Shown here one piece after another: positions 1 to 8,160 of a DNA stretch of 64,000 nucleotides (position 1 is its first letter; each line of letters begins with the position of its first letter). The DNA is taken from the NCBI GenBank assembly GCA_016200915.1, contig JACQDV010000050.1, positions 1 to 64,000 of the forward strand, given 5' to 3'. The stretch comes from Sphingobacteriales bacterium. GTDB lineage: Bacteria; Bacteroidota; Bacteroidia; Chitinophagales; Chitinophagaceae. Both the position numbers and the translations under genes were made by a program. The notes under the pieces are model-generated. The model was not told the DNA's origin. It worked only from the letters and a program-made list of their open reading frames with translations, and made no database searches.

Positions 1-109
1 CTGAATATTTTAAAAAGGCGGTACAAATAGTTATCTCGTCAGCAAATTCAATTGCTTGTTCTATTTCAAACTGGTGATTTTCGATTGTGTTATTTGAAAG
101 AAGTTTCAT
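1..109 (-). CDS. PLD-like domain protein, N-terminal fragment cut by the window edge
   Basis: An ATG at 109 opens a minus-strand frame with no stop to the window edge (36 codons). The protein starts MKLLSNNTIENH and runs on through a stretch ending TAFLKYS. This opening resembles, as I recall it, the N-terminus of phospholipase D-like proteins of the NgoFVII/helicase-associated kind, where a short strand-helix-strand unit precedes the first HKD motif. The HKD motifs lie beyond the edge, so the assignment is tentative. It has the same orientation as the lipoprotein gene and recombinase at 337-2231, separated from the former by an att-like inverted repeat region. Confidence 0.5.
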   Translation of the reverse strand, partial: MKLLSNNTIENHQFEIEQAIEFADEITICTAFLKYS

Positions 110-132
110 TATGAAGGTTCGTCATAGCCTGA

Positions 133-332
133 CAGCTAACGTTCGAGGATTTGCGAAGGCAGGGAATTCATTGATTGTCCAGCCCGGTACAAATGCCCAA
201 TTGAAAATATGTTGTTGAAGTTATGAACTAAAGCTGAAAATTGAACGTCGAGCCCGAACCGCTGCTGATGCTTGCACATAGTTGATGTTACATTGTCAAG
301 CCCTGCTTTTGCAAATACTTTTGTTGGTGGCA
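133..332. repeat. attC-like imperfect inverted repeat downstream of the lipoprotein gene
   Basis: Two 14-bp arms, 151-164 and 301-314, are inverted copies with two differences. Outside them lie AGCTAAC (134-140) on one side and GTTGGTGGCA (323-332) on the other, so the plus strand reads ...AAC-arm-loop-arm-GTT.... This is the general layout of integron attC sites, although the outer heptamers match the RYYYAAC/GTTRRRY consensus only partly. GTTGGTGGCA is the exact inverse of a 10-mer at 902-911, on the other flank of the lipoprotein gene. At 200 bp it is longer than most attC sites. Confidence 0.4.
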
Positions 333-336
333 GTTT

Positions 337-861
337 TTATTTGTCAACGCCATACTTTAATTGTCTATTGTATTCATCAGCGTCAAAACTGCCTTGTGAT
401 TGTTTGATTAATCCTTTGTCGTCAAGTTGCCACAGTTCAAAGCCGCTGATTTTTACTTTTTTACCTGTTCCTTTTGGTCCTGTATTTGTTCCGGTCAGTG
501 TCCAATGAAATTCAATTCCTTTGGGTGTTGTCGGTATGCTGTCCATTGAAACTATCATGTCTGGAAAAGCAACCATAAAACTTTCTGCGACTTTAGAAAT
601 AGCTTCTCTGCCAACAGCAGGTGTCCCATTATTAACAGTTAGTGAACCATTCTCTGAAAAGAATAAAGCAACACTGTCGGGTTTCTGGCTGCACCATGCT
701 TGAGCATACCTTTTTCCAAAGTCGGATAAATTGTCTGTCGTCATATCTTTTTTATTTGAAGTATCGTTTGTCCGCTCTATTTTTTGGGTGTTGTCTTGCT
801 GATTATTGCAAGCAAAAAGTAAACTTGTCAAAACAAGAATGAAAGAAAATTTATTTGTCAT
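337..861 (-). CDS. SnoaL-like/DUF4440-type lipoprotein
   Basis: A 174-residue protein with a lipoprotein signal: a hydrophobic start followed by LLFACNN, with the lipidated cysteine near residue 18. The mature part has a polar linker and then the helix plus curved-sheet pattern of the NTF2/SnoaL-like fold, with GREAISKVAESFMVAFPD followed by alternating strands ending FELWQLDDKGLI. Secreted members of this superfamily in Bacteroidota mostly have no known substrate, so no reaction is claimed. The stop codon lies 4 bases from an inverted 10-mer that recurs 41 bases upstream of the start. This makes the gene look like the cargo of a small exchangeable unit next to the recombinase at 1113-2231. 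Confidence 0.7.
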   Translation of the reverse strand: MTNKFSFILVLTSLLFACNNQQDNTQKIERTNDTSNKKDMTTDNLSDFGKRYAQAWCSQKPDSVALFFSENGSLTVNNGTPAVGREAISKVAESFMVAFPDMIVSMDSIPTTPKGIEFHWTLTGTNTGPKGTGKKVKISGFELWQLDDKGLIKQSQGSFDADEYNRQLKYGVDK

Positions 862-901
862 GATTTTTATTTTTTGTCTAAAGGGTGTGTCATTTTAAAA
901 T

Positions 902-984
902 TGCCACCAACACATAAATATATGATATAACATTTAGAGACTCAAGAAAAAATGTTATTGAAAATCAAATATTTGGCGTTAGAC
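902..984 (+). repeat. attC-like site between the lipoprotein gene and the recombinase
   Basis: On the plus strand the order is TGCCACCAAC (902-911), AAATAT (916-921), ATAACATTT (927-935), a short loop, AAATGTTAT (950-958), ATATTT (969-974), and GTTAGAC (978-984). Both arm pairs are perfect inverted repeats, and GTTAGAC fits the integron core-site consensus GTTRRRY exactly. The roughly 80-base length and two-part stem are typical of attC. The left outer heptamer CACCAAC fits RYYYAAC only in its last four bases. Confidence 0.45.
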
Positions 985-1112
985 ATTTTGTATTGTCGTT
1001 AGGACAATCCACTCTTGGGTTATTTGCCATATTAGTGTTTTATAATCGTCAATACAAAGCTTCGCCATCTCACTTACATGATTATTTTTTTGTGTGGGTG
1101 CCCGAATGTTCT

Positions 1113-2231
1113 TCACCAATCAATTTTCTCCTTAGCCATCAGCTCGTCCAGCGGACTAATAATATTAACCAGGCTTCTTCTGCTAACATGAAGATACCTT
1201 TCTGTTGTCTTTATATCAAAATGGCCTAACAGGTCTTTTATATATTTAATGTCTGTACCCCTTTCAAGTAAATGGGTAGCAAAACTATGACGCAAACTAT
1301 GTATGCCGGCGTCCTTTAATATACGGGCTTTGTTTTTGGCACTATAAAATATCTGTTGTACTGTTCTGGTTGGGTAAGCAGTAAAAGTTTGTTCGCTTTC
1401 AAAAAGATAAACTTTAGGCTTCGGGTCATAAGTTTTGATATAGTTTCTTAAAATATCCAGCAAAACCGGGCTAAGGTTTACATAGCGGTCTTTTTTACCT
1501 TTTGCCCTTTCAATAAAAATTTGCATTCTTTTACTGTCAATATCTTTTATTTTCAAATTAACAAGTTCACTTAATCTCAATCCGGCACTATACACGGTAA
1601 AAAGCATCGCCTTATGTTTTTTATTGGTTAGTGCATTAAACAATTTGGCTAATTCTGTTTCATTTAACAGTTTAGGCAGTTGCAGGGGTTTCTTTGGCCT
1701 CGGTATTTCCCAAAAAAACTTTTCTTTTTTCAATACCTGTTCATAATAAAACTTTAATGTATTCAGCCGGCTGTGTAAAGTGTTTTCGCTCAGCTTTAGT
1801 TTAAGGTTACAATACAGCATGTAATTTTTAAGCTGCTCCGCTGTTAAATCCTGTGCATTCCGGTTACCCAGCAGCAATAGCAACTGCATAAATTCATTGC
1901 AATAGGTTTTAAGGGTGCTGTTACTGTATTTCTTTAATACCAGCTTTTCGGTAAACAGTTTTAGTTGCTGCCGGTTATTTTCACTTAACTGGTTACTCTT
2001 TATTTTTTGAACAGCAGGAACTTGTTCCTTTACAGGAATGGGTAAAGCAGCAGCTAACCCGCATTTCTTCCGGTTTTCCGGCGTATCGGGTATATGCCAG
2101 CCTTTATGGGTTTGACTCCATTGTACACCGGGCACCTTTTTAATGCGGTTATTAAAATCCTGGTTATGCGGAAACCTTACCAGTATCCTGGGCTGCTTGC
2201 GGTGGTTGATGATATGACAGGTAACAGACAA
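1113..2231 (-). CDS. Tyrosine recombinase / site-specific integrase (XerC/D-like)
   Basis: A 372-residue integrase of the tyrosine recombinase family. After about 75 unusual N-terminal residues comes a SAM-like core-binding domain (about 84-175) and then the catalytic domain. The full catalytic set is visible: Arg219 (AGLRLSEL), Lys244 in the beta-hairpin, His311 and Arg314 (HSLRHSFATH), His337 (LLGHFD), and nucleophile Tyr346 (TTERYLHV). It should cut and rejoin DNA through a 3'-phosphotyrosine. The extra helix insertion that marks integron IntI enzymes, between the lysine hairpin and HxxR, is not present, so it is Xer-type by sequence. It lies at the accessory left edge, facing a cassette-like lipoprotein gene with att-like flanks, which suggests those flanks are its substrate. 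It could instead be an orphan mobile-element integrase. Confidence 0.9.
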   Translation of the reverse strand: MSVTCHIINHRKQPRILVRFPHNQDFNNRIKKVPGVQWSQTHKGWHIPDTPENRKKCGLAAALPIPVKEQVPAVQKIKSNQLSENNRQQLKLFTEKLVLKKYSNSTLKTYCNEFMQLLLLLGNRNAQDLTAEQLKNYMLYCNLKLKLSENTLHSRLNTLKFYYEQVLKKEKFFWEIPRPKKPLQLPKLLNETELAKLFNALTNKKHKAMLFTVYSAGLRLSELVNLKIKDIDSKRMQIFIERAKGKKDRYVNLSPVLLDILRNYIKTYDPKPKVYLFESEQTFTAYPTRTVQQIFYSAKNKARILKDAGIHSLRHSFATHLLERGTDIKYIKDLLGHFDIKTTERYLHVSRRSLVNIISPLDELMAKEKIDW

Positions 2232-2670
2232 GAGAGTTATGATTAATTTACGCAGGTGAATTTAATTCATTTTTCTTTAATGGATCACTGCCCGGCCATT
2301 TTTTAATTAAAAAAGGCTTTTCGTTTCTTCGTTTTTACCAACTCTTCTTTCTTTTTCGTTAAAGTGAACGAAACAATCATGTTCCTTTCGCTCTTTTTCT
2401 ACTTAAATCAGCTACTTTACCCAGACAAAAAACTTAAACCACAGTAATACAACGATTTTCCCTTTTGTCAGGATATTTAGAAAGACAGGAGAAGGGTGGA
2501 AAAGTAAGAAAAGCCCTTCGGCCGGAACCGGTAAACCTGGCAGGTTAAACTACCCCCCATTGATTTACCGGTGTCCTCACCCCACTGGAATAGGTTTAGT
2601 TGATGGGATTGTCAATTGTTTCAGTTGGTATGAGACAGACCGATAAGGAAAAGTCTAATTAAAACTTTCG
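2232..2670. other. Gene-free stretch upstream of the recombinase
   Basis: No convincing reading frame in 439 bases. A 9-bp perfect inverted repeat, ACCGGTAAA (2527-2535) with TTTACCGGT (2564-2572), encloses a smaller CCTGGCAGG palindrome and could form a nested hairpin. The bases 2240-2460 are A/T-rich and presumably carry the recombinase promoter, but no TTTG/TAnnTTTG pair stands out. Confidence 0.5.
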
Positions 2671-2952
2671 TCAACCCTTCTTATTGCCTTCAGCAAAATG
2701 AGCTATATCGGCTTTAGTGAAAGTTGTTAATTCAATGATGTTTGCTGAATGTCTTAAGAAAGGAGGAACAATATGCAGCGCCTCCTCTTTACTTTCAAAT
2801 TCGCTGATAAACCAGGATTTATGAACGCCGCACTTGCAGCCCCAATGAGCATTGGCCAATAAATGCGAGCCTGACTCTACAAACAGTTTGATCACCTGTT
2901 TGCATTCAAATGTATTTTCTGAATGAGGGATCTCAATTAAATAGTTGGGCAT
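2671..2952 (-). CDS. Small conserved hypothetical protein
   Basis: A 93-residue soluble protein beginning MPNYLIEIPHS. It has a cysteine/tryptophan cluster (HWGCKCGVHKSWF) in the middle and a PPFLRHSANIIEL segment near the end. The alternating strand-helix pattern resembles small ferredoxin-fold dimers such as the GYD/DUF3303-type proteins, but I do not recognise a named family with confidence. The conserved-looking Cys-x-Cys and His residues could bind a metal; this is inference. It lies about 50 bases downstream of the FAD oxidoreductase start region on the same strand and is probably transcribed with it. Confidence 0.6.
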   Translation of the reverse strand: MPNYLIEIPHSENTFECKQVIKLFVESGSHLLANAHWGCKCGVHKSWFISEFESKEEALHIVPPFLRHSANIIELTTFTKADIAHFAEGNKKG

Positions 2953-3001
2953 ATAAAAATAGTTTAAGTAATGATCGTTTTATTTATACTAAATGTATTT
3001 A

Positions 3002-4132
3002 CTATTTTCCAAACCAACGGGTTTTACGGCTCGATCCAAAATATGCTTTATCAATAACCAGTGCTTCAGAAGCTTCATGATGAATACCAAATGGTTTGGG
3101 GCCTGAGAAGAAATCAACATCCACACGGGCTACTGTACCTTTTCCAAACTCAATATAACAGGAGCCTGCACCATTGTATGGCATATCGTTTTCATTACCA
3201 TTAAAAGTGGCAATGATAGAAGCAGCAGCAATTTTCGCAGCTCCTTCTGCAAATACACCTGCTTTTGGGGTACCTACACTGGTTACATCTCCAATGGCAT
3301 ATACGTTTGAAAATTTTGTGAGAAGGTTTGCCCGGTCCACTGGTATCCATCCATTCTCTGTTAGCCCACTTTGCAATACCACATCAGGAGCAACATGTTT
3401 TGGAATACCGAGGAACAGATCGCAGGGCAACTCTGTTCCATCATCCAGTATTAGTTTTTTGTTTTCATCAACGGCATTCACTTTCCGTTGGGGAATAAAA
3501 CGAATATTTCTTTCTTCAAATGCTTTTAATAATGCTTTTGATGAATCAGGCGACGGAGGAATAGGTAACCCAAACGGAATGACTAAACTTATAGTGCAGG
3601 CATCCCTTATGCCACGGCTAACAAGGTAATCATGCAGCATTAAAGCCGCTTCACTTGGAGCAGGAGGACATTTGAAAGGAGCATTGCATACACCTACAAC
3701 GGCATGGCCTTTTGTAAACTGCGGAAGTATGCTACGCAATTTTTCAGCACCGGAAAAACTATAGTACTCGTTGCCCCATTCTGAAAGTCCGGGAGTGGCA
3801 TTAAAGTCGTAATTAGCACCTAATGCCACTACCAGCACATCTGCCTGGTATGTTGCCTTTTTAGTGGTAACTGTTTTGGTAACCGGGTCAATAGCAGTGA
3901 TGGTTTCTTTACGGAAAGTAACACCCGGTTTTTTAATACTGCTGTAAGCAATCTTTACGGCATCGGATTGTTTATGACCAAACATTACATCCAGTTTGGA
4001 AAAGCCAAAGAAAAAAGAATCGTTCTGATCAATCAACGTAAGATCAAGGCGGCCGCCAATGGCATCTGAAAGTATTGTGCTGAGTTCAAGACCGCCAAAA
4101 CCGGCGCCGAGGACAACTACCCTTAGTTTCAT
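3002..4132 (-). CDS. NAD(P)/FAD-dependent oxidoreductase (sulfide:quinone reductase-like)
   Basis: A 376-residue flavoprotein of the pyridine nucleotide-disulfide oxidoreductase fold. The N-terminus carries the FAD-binding dinucleotide motif VVLGAGFGGLE, the middle has a VVALGANYDF segment, and the second FAD motif is VYAIGDVTSVGTPKAGVFAE near residues 285-305. The order and spacing resemble sulfide:quinone oxidoreductase, flavocytochrome c sulfide dehydrogenase and type II NADH dehydrogenase-like enzymes. Cysteines occur at NAPFKCPPAPSEA, a position used in SQR-type enzymes, but a complete redox-cysteine trio is not obvious. The electron donor is therefore uncertain. No signal peptide is seen, so a cytoplasmic or membrane-associated place is likely. 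Confidence 0.75.
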   Translation of the reverse strand: MKLRVVVLGAGFGGLELSTILSDAIGGRLDLTLIDQNDSFFFGFSKLDVMFGHKQSDAVKIAYSSIKKPGVTFRKETITAIDPVTKTVTTKKATYQADVLVVALGANYDFNATPGLSEWGNEYYSFSGAEKLRSILPQFTKGHAVVGVCNAPFKCPPAPSEAALMLHDYLVSRGIRDACTISLVIPFGLPIPPSPDSSKALLKAFEERNIRFIPQRKVNAVDENKKLILDDGTELPCDLFLGIPKHVAPDVVLQSGLTENGWIPVDRANLLTKFSNVYAIGDVTSVGTPKAGVFAEGAAKIAAASIIATFNGNENDMPYNGAGSCYIEFGKGTVARVDVDFFSGPKPFGIHHEASEALVIDKAYFGSSRKTRWFGK

Positions 4133-4262
4133 TTTGTTATTTTTTTAAATCACATTTGATAAAAAGAATCACACAGGGTAAGAGATATGAATGTACAAAT
4201 TTTGCCCCACTAAATGCTCAGGCCCGGGGAGTTAGTAAGTTTAACCGATAAGGAGCCAGATA

Positions 4263-4324
4263 AACCTGTCAGGTACACCATAGTGGCAAATAATTTTATG
4301 AGAGTAATGTGTACCTGACAGGTT
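4263..4324. repeat. Perfect 16-bp inverted repeat (hairpin)
   Basis: AACCTGTCAGGTACAC at 4263-4278 is repeated as its exact inverse at 4309-4324, with a 30-base loop. It lies just past the stop of the sugar transporter gene on the minus strand. No U-run follows, so it is not a classical terminator. Each arm contains the palindromic core ACCTGTCAGGT. Confidence 0.7.
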
Positions 4325-4346
4325 GAACTGCAGGTTGAACTAATCG

Positions 4347-5354
4347 CTATTTCCCTGCAACAATCAGCAATGCCAGCCCCGCGATAAATAACAGGAACAT
4401 TAAGGTGATGAGTGTATTAGTTCCTTTGGGAGCGTTTTTAAATTCTTTCCATATAAATACGCCCCATAAAGAGGCTATTAAAGTAGCACCCTGTCCTAAT
4501 CCGTAGGAGATAGCAGGTCCTGCTTTTCCGGCTGCAATTAAATTAAAAGAATTGCCTAATCCCCAGATGAGTCCGCCCAGCACACCTACTAAATGAGTGG
4601 AAATATTTCCTTTAAAAAAATCGCTGTAAGAAACGGGTGAGCCCACCATCGGTTTTTTCATGAGCAGCGTATTGAAAATAAAATTGCTTGCTAATATTCC
4701 TAATGAAAAAATAAACATGGCGGTATAAGGTGTCATTTTTCCCGTGGCAGGACTTTCAAAATTTTCTAAATCCATGGAAGCAGCAATAAAGCGATAAAAG
4801 AATGACATCAGCAATCCTGCTATCAGTGAAATCACAATTCCTTTGGTGGATACTTTCTGATCGCTGCTGTTTGATTTTTTATATGCCATAGCATTAATTA
4901 CAATGGCAACAGCAATTAATGCTACCCCTGCAAACAATAAACCCGGGCTTCCTTTTTGTGCCGCAAAATAATTGATGAGTGTACCCAATACTAATGCTAA
5001 TCCAATAGCAACAGGAAAGGCTACTGCCATACCTGCAATAGCAATAGCTGCTGAGAATAAGATATTAGCTGCATTAAAAACAATACCACCCATAAAAGCG
5101 CTGCCGATATTAGCTGTATCCGCCTGCTGTATATCTGCCAAAAAACTTCTTCCTTTTTCACCAATACTACCGAGGGTAAATGCTGCTATAATGGAGAAAA
5201 GCAAAATGCCGATCACATAATCCCAATAGAATAATTCAAAGCGCCATGTTTTAGCAGCGAGTTTTTGTGTGTTGGCCCATGAACCCCAGCAAAGCATGGT
5301 GATGATGCAAAATAAAACGGCAATAGAATAATCCTGTACAATAAACATAAGCAA
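4347..5354 (-). CDS. GRP/RhaT-type sugar permease (probable ribose or related sugar uptake)
   Basis: A 335-residue integral membrane protein with about ten hydrophobic segments, opening with FCIITMLCWGSWANTQK. That opening is characteristic of the glucose/ribose porter (GRP) and RhaT branch of the drug/metabolite transporter superfamily. Gly- and Ala-rich helices (GIVFNAANILFSAAIAIAG, GVLGGLIWGLGNSFN) fit the fold. It would act in the inner membrane as a proton- or sodium-coupled sugar importer. The gene follows ribokinase by about 50 bases on the same strand, so a two-gene transport and phosphorylation operon is likely. The ribose specificity is inferred from that neighbour only. Confidence 0.8.
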   Translation of the reverse strand: MLMFIVQDYSIAVLFCIITMLCWGSWANTQKLAAKTWRFELFYWDYVIGILLFSIIAAFTLGSIGEKGRSFLADIQQADTANIGSAFMGGIVFNAANILFSAAIAIAGMAVAFPVAIGLALVLGTLINYFAAQKGSPGLLFAGVALIAVAIVINAMAYKKSNSSDQKVSTKGIVISLIAGLLMSFFYRFIAASMDLENFESPATGKMTPYTAMFIFSLGILASNFIFNTLLMKKPMVGSPVSYSDFFKGNISTHLVGVLGGLIWGLGNSFNLIAAGKAGPAISYGLGQGATLIASLWGVFIWKEFKNAPKGTNTLITLMFLLFIAGLALLIVAGK

Positions 5355-5405
5355 TCGTTTTTATGGTAATTCCCTTTTACTCATAAAAGGGGTATAGTTG
5401 GTGTA

Positions 5406-6314
5406 TTACATTTTTACTTCTTTCCGGTAAGGGGCAGAGCTTTGTGCCCCCAGCCTGGTAACAGAAACAGCGGCCGCATGGCAGGCTAACTGCACAGCTT
5501 CCTTCATCGGTTTGTCTTCACTCAAAGCCACTGTTAACGCTGCATTAAACACATCACCTGCTGCGGTTGTATCTATTGCTTTTACTTTAGGTGCACTTAC
5601 CCTGAAAAATGTATTGTTATGATATACTAATGCGCCTTTGGCTCCCATTGTAATAATAACCGTAGCTACACCTTTTTTATTTAACGCTATGCAGGCTTGC
5701 CTGGCTGTTTCATCATTGTGCACATTTATTCCCGTAAGCAGTGTAGCTTCTGTTTCGTTGGGTGTAATAATGGAAATGTATTGGTACAGTTCATTGGGTA
5801 ATACACAAGCTGGAGCAGGGTTTAAAATGGTAACAACATTTTTCTTTGCTGCTGCAGCCGCTGCGTATAAAATTGTTTCCACCGGTGTTTCTAATTGCAT
5901 TAATAAAAGGGCAGCCGTTTCTATTTGGGATCTGAATTTTTTTATATCGCTGGGCAATAGAGATGCATTAGCACCGGATGCCACTGCTATACAGTTTTCT
6001 CCTTTATCATCCACATTGATCAATGCTATGCCAGATGGTGATTTTTTATCTTTTAAAATAAAAGAGGTATTTAATTTTTCTTTTTTTAAAAAATCAATAG
6101 CCTGCTCACCAAATATATCGTTACCCACTTTTGCTATGAACAAGATGTTGCCACCCAAGCGGCTTGCAGCAACAGCCTGGTTAGCACCTTTACCACCTGC
6201 ATTCAAAAAAAAGGAACCACCTATTACCGTTTCGCCGGGAGCAGGCAGACGGTTTGTTTTAATTACCATATCAGTATTGGAACTGCCGATAATAACAATG
6301 CGCTTTTTCTTCAT
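5406..6314 (-). CDS. rbsK: Ribokinase (PfkB family)
   Basis: A 302-residue PfkB-family sugar kinase of normal ribokinase length. It shows the N-terminal signature GGKGANQAVAASRLGG and the C-terminal anion-hole/catalytic motif DTTAAGDVFNAAL, with the catalytic Asp near residue 254, plus the substrate-binding opening SSNTDMV. It should phosphorylate D-ribose at O5 with ATP in the cytoplasm, feeding the pentose phosphate pathway. Related kinases for deoxyribose or nucleosides share these motifs, so specificity is not proved. It is the first gene of a probable operon with the GRP-type permease at 4347-5354. Confidence 0.88.
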   Translation of the reverse strand: MKKKRIVIIGSSNTDMVIKTNRLPAPGETVIGGSFFLNAGGKGANQAVAASRLGGNILFIAKVGNDIFGEQAIDFLKKEKLNTSFILKDKKSPSGIALINVDDKGENCIAVASGANASLLPSDIKKFRSQIETAALLLMQLETPVETILYAAAAAAKKNVVTILNPAPACVLPNELYQYISIITPNETEATLLTGINVHNDETARQACIALNKKGVATVIITMGAKGALVYHNNTFFRVSAPKVKAIDTTAAGDVFNAALTVALSEDKPMKEAVQLACHAAAVSVTRLGAQSSAPYRKEVKM

Positions 6315-6451
6315 TGCACAAGCTTATGGTAAAGGAAGATAAATAAAACTATTTATATGGCATGAGGGGAGCGTTGATGGGGTAGAAATCGCATTACTTG
6401 TTTCGGCCGGCTCCCGGGACACGGGCCGATAAAGGAGAAAGTAAGAAAACA

Positions 6452-7546
6452 TTACTTATGTATAGCCCAGGCAAGTCCGTCAGGCACGGGACCCACATCA
6501 AAATGAGTTATAACGGTAAGGGTTTTCAGATCTACTACGGCTACATAATTATCAGCGGAACAGGCTACCAGTGCTCTTGTACCATCCGGGTCCATTAATA
6601 TTCCCGCAGCACCATGACCAACACTTATGCGTTTCAATTCTTTTCGGGATGCCACATCATAAATATATAGTTGTCCATCACGCAGGCTGGAAATAAAAGC
6701 CATCTTTCCATCAGGAGTAATTTTAAGACGGTTGGCGCCAAATGTTTTTGCATCCATCTTTGTAATTACTTTTTTTGCCATTACATCAATCACTGTAATG
6801 CTGCCATCTTCACTGGAAGCAGTCCATAATTCTTTAGCATCAGGCGTAACATCAAAACCTTCTGAACCTTTTGCGGTTGGCAAAACAGTATGTATCCATT
6901 GTGTACGGGGGCCAAAATTAGGTGGTGGACCGGCAGGGGGTTGTTGCTGTGTATTACCTGCTGGTGGCGGTGGCATTCTATCAGGCTGTATCAATGTATC
7001 AACCAAAATACTTACGGTGCCGGATGAAACATTGGTAGTGTAAATTCTTTTTGCATCATCCGTTACATAGATCATATGTGTTCTGTCTTGTCCCGTTCCC
7101 ATACTCCAGTCCAATTGATTGGTAGCAGGATTATAGCTGCCAACAGCTTTAGAACCTTCTGCACTAAACCATACTTTTCCATTGGCAAAACTAATACCAT
7201 GCGGACCAAATAAAGGTTTGGTATCAACTACTCTCAATGGTTTTTGAGCAGCCAGGTCAATCACATCCAGTTCGTGCAGGCTACCTCCGCCATAAATAGT
7301 AACAAAAGCAGTTAACCCATCAGCAGAGGCAATTACTTCATGCGGGTCTTGTCCTACAGGAATACGGGCCAGTATTTTAAAATCGGATGGATCAATTACA
7401 GAAAGCATATGATCGGTTTTAGAAAGTGCCAGCAATGTTTTCTTCGGAACAGATTGTGCACAAGCTACTGTTGTCATGCAAACAGAGAATATAAAAAGAA
7501 TTCCGTTTGTTATGAAGTGCTGCAAGCGAAGGAATGAATATTTCAT
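6452..7546 (-). CDS. Secreted YncE-type beta-propeller protein
   Basis: A 364-residue protein with an N-terminal signal peptide ending near VACAQS. It is followed by repeated four-strand blades of the YVTN/YncE seven-bladed propeller type, for example SVIDPSDFKILARIPVGQDPH, ITVIDVMAKKVITKMDA and VAVVDLKTLTVITHFDVG. A proline-rich insertion (about residues 190-208) interrupts one blade. Periplasmic or exported propellers of this type often bind ligands or partner proteins, but no enzymatic role can be read here. It is transcribed alone, with a G/C-rich palindromic stretch downstream at about 6400-6440. Confidence 0.8.
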   Translation of the reverse strand: MKYSFLRLQHFITNGILFIFSVCMTTVACAQSVPKKTLLALSKTDHMLSVIDPSDFKILARIPVGQDPHEVIASADGLTAFVTIYGGGSLHELDVIDLAAQKPLRVVDTKPLFGPHGISFANGKVWFSAEGSKAVGSYNPATNQLDWSMGTGQDRTHMIYVTDDAKRIYTTNVSSGTVSILVDTLIQPDRMPPPPAGNTQQQPPAGPPPNFGPRTQWIHTVLPTAKGSEGFDVTPDAKELWTASSEDGSITVIDVMAKKVITKMDAKTFGANRLKITPDGKMAFISSLRDGQLYIYDVASRKELKRISVGHGAAGILMDPDGTRALVACSADNYVAVVDLKTLTVITHFDVGPVPDGLAWAIHK

Positions 7547-7678
7547 AACTGAATATTTTATTTTAAAAGATCAGGTTGTTTTGCCGTACAAACTTATTGA
7601 TGATTGATAATACTACCGTACAAATGAGGTGAACGGGCAAAATCCTGCTGCAAACTTAAATTATTTTGAGGCTGTGAT

Positions 7679-8149
7679 TTACCGCATTAATTTTAGTGTA
7701 ATACCAATTTGTCCAAGATGGTAAATATCGTGTTGTATAATTCCATCAACGAGGTAATGGAAATTATAACCGGTATCAAGAAACATAGTTTCGAGATAAG
7801 CATCATCCTGGTTCTCTAATGAAGTAATCATATGCCGTGTACTATCGTACAATAAATTTTTTAAATTGGTCCAGCCAATAGCTTTTAATTCATCATTGCT
7901 TTTCCAGTCATCCGGACTGTTCATTAAATCTCTCCGCTTTCCTTCAAATCGTAGTAAGCATTCCCTTCTCCATTCCAGCATATGCGATACATGCTCAGCT
8001 ACACTATGCACCTGAGGCACGGGATGGGCAAATGCTTCTTTATCGCTGAGCATATCAAGTTTATCTTTCAGGCTCTGATCAAACCAACGTGAGCCTTCCT
8101 GTAATTCGTTTAACTGTCGTATTAGGTTTTGAATGAGTACCTGTGACAT
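7679..8149 (-). CDS. DinB-family protein
   Basis: A 156-residue four-helix-bundle protein of the DinB/YfiT superfamily. The three metal-ligand histidines are readable: one in SVAEHVSHMLEWR and two in the C-terminal IQHDIYHLGQI. Bacterial relatives act as metal-dependent thiol transferases, for example using bacillithiol. The presence of a YtxJ-type bacilliredoxin at 57392 makes bacillithiol a reasonable cofactor in this organism. No damage-regulation signal is seen. The DUF1003 gene ends 12 bases upstream on the same strand, so the two are probably co-transcribed. Confidence 0.85.
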   Translation of the reverse strand: MSQVLIQNLIRQLNELQEGSRWFDQSLKDKLDMLSDKEAFAHPVPQVHSVAEHVSHMLEWRRECLLRFEGKRRDLMNSPDDWKSNDELKAIGWTNLKNLLYDSTRHMITSLENQDDAYLETMFLDTGYNFHYLVDGIIQHDIYHLGQIGITLKLMR

Positions 8150-8160
8150 TGAGTGCTGTT

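Noticed and set aside
1113-2231. Calling the recombinase an integron IntI
   Set aside because: The IntI-specific helix insertion before HxxR is absent; it is Xer-type.
5638-6342. 234-residue plus-strand frame over ribokinase
   Set aside because: Antisense shadow of rbsK with no independent signals.
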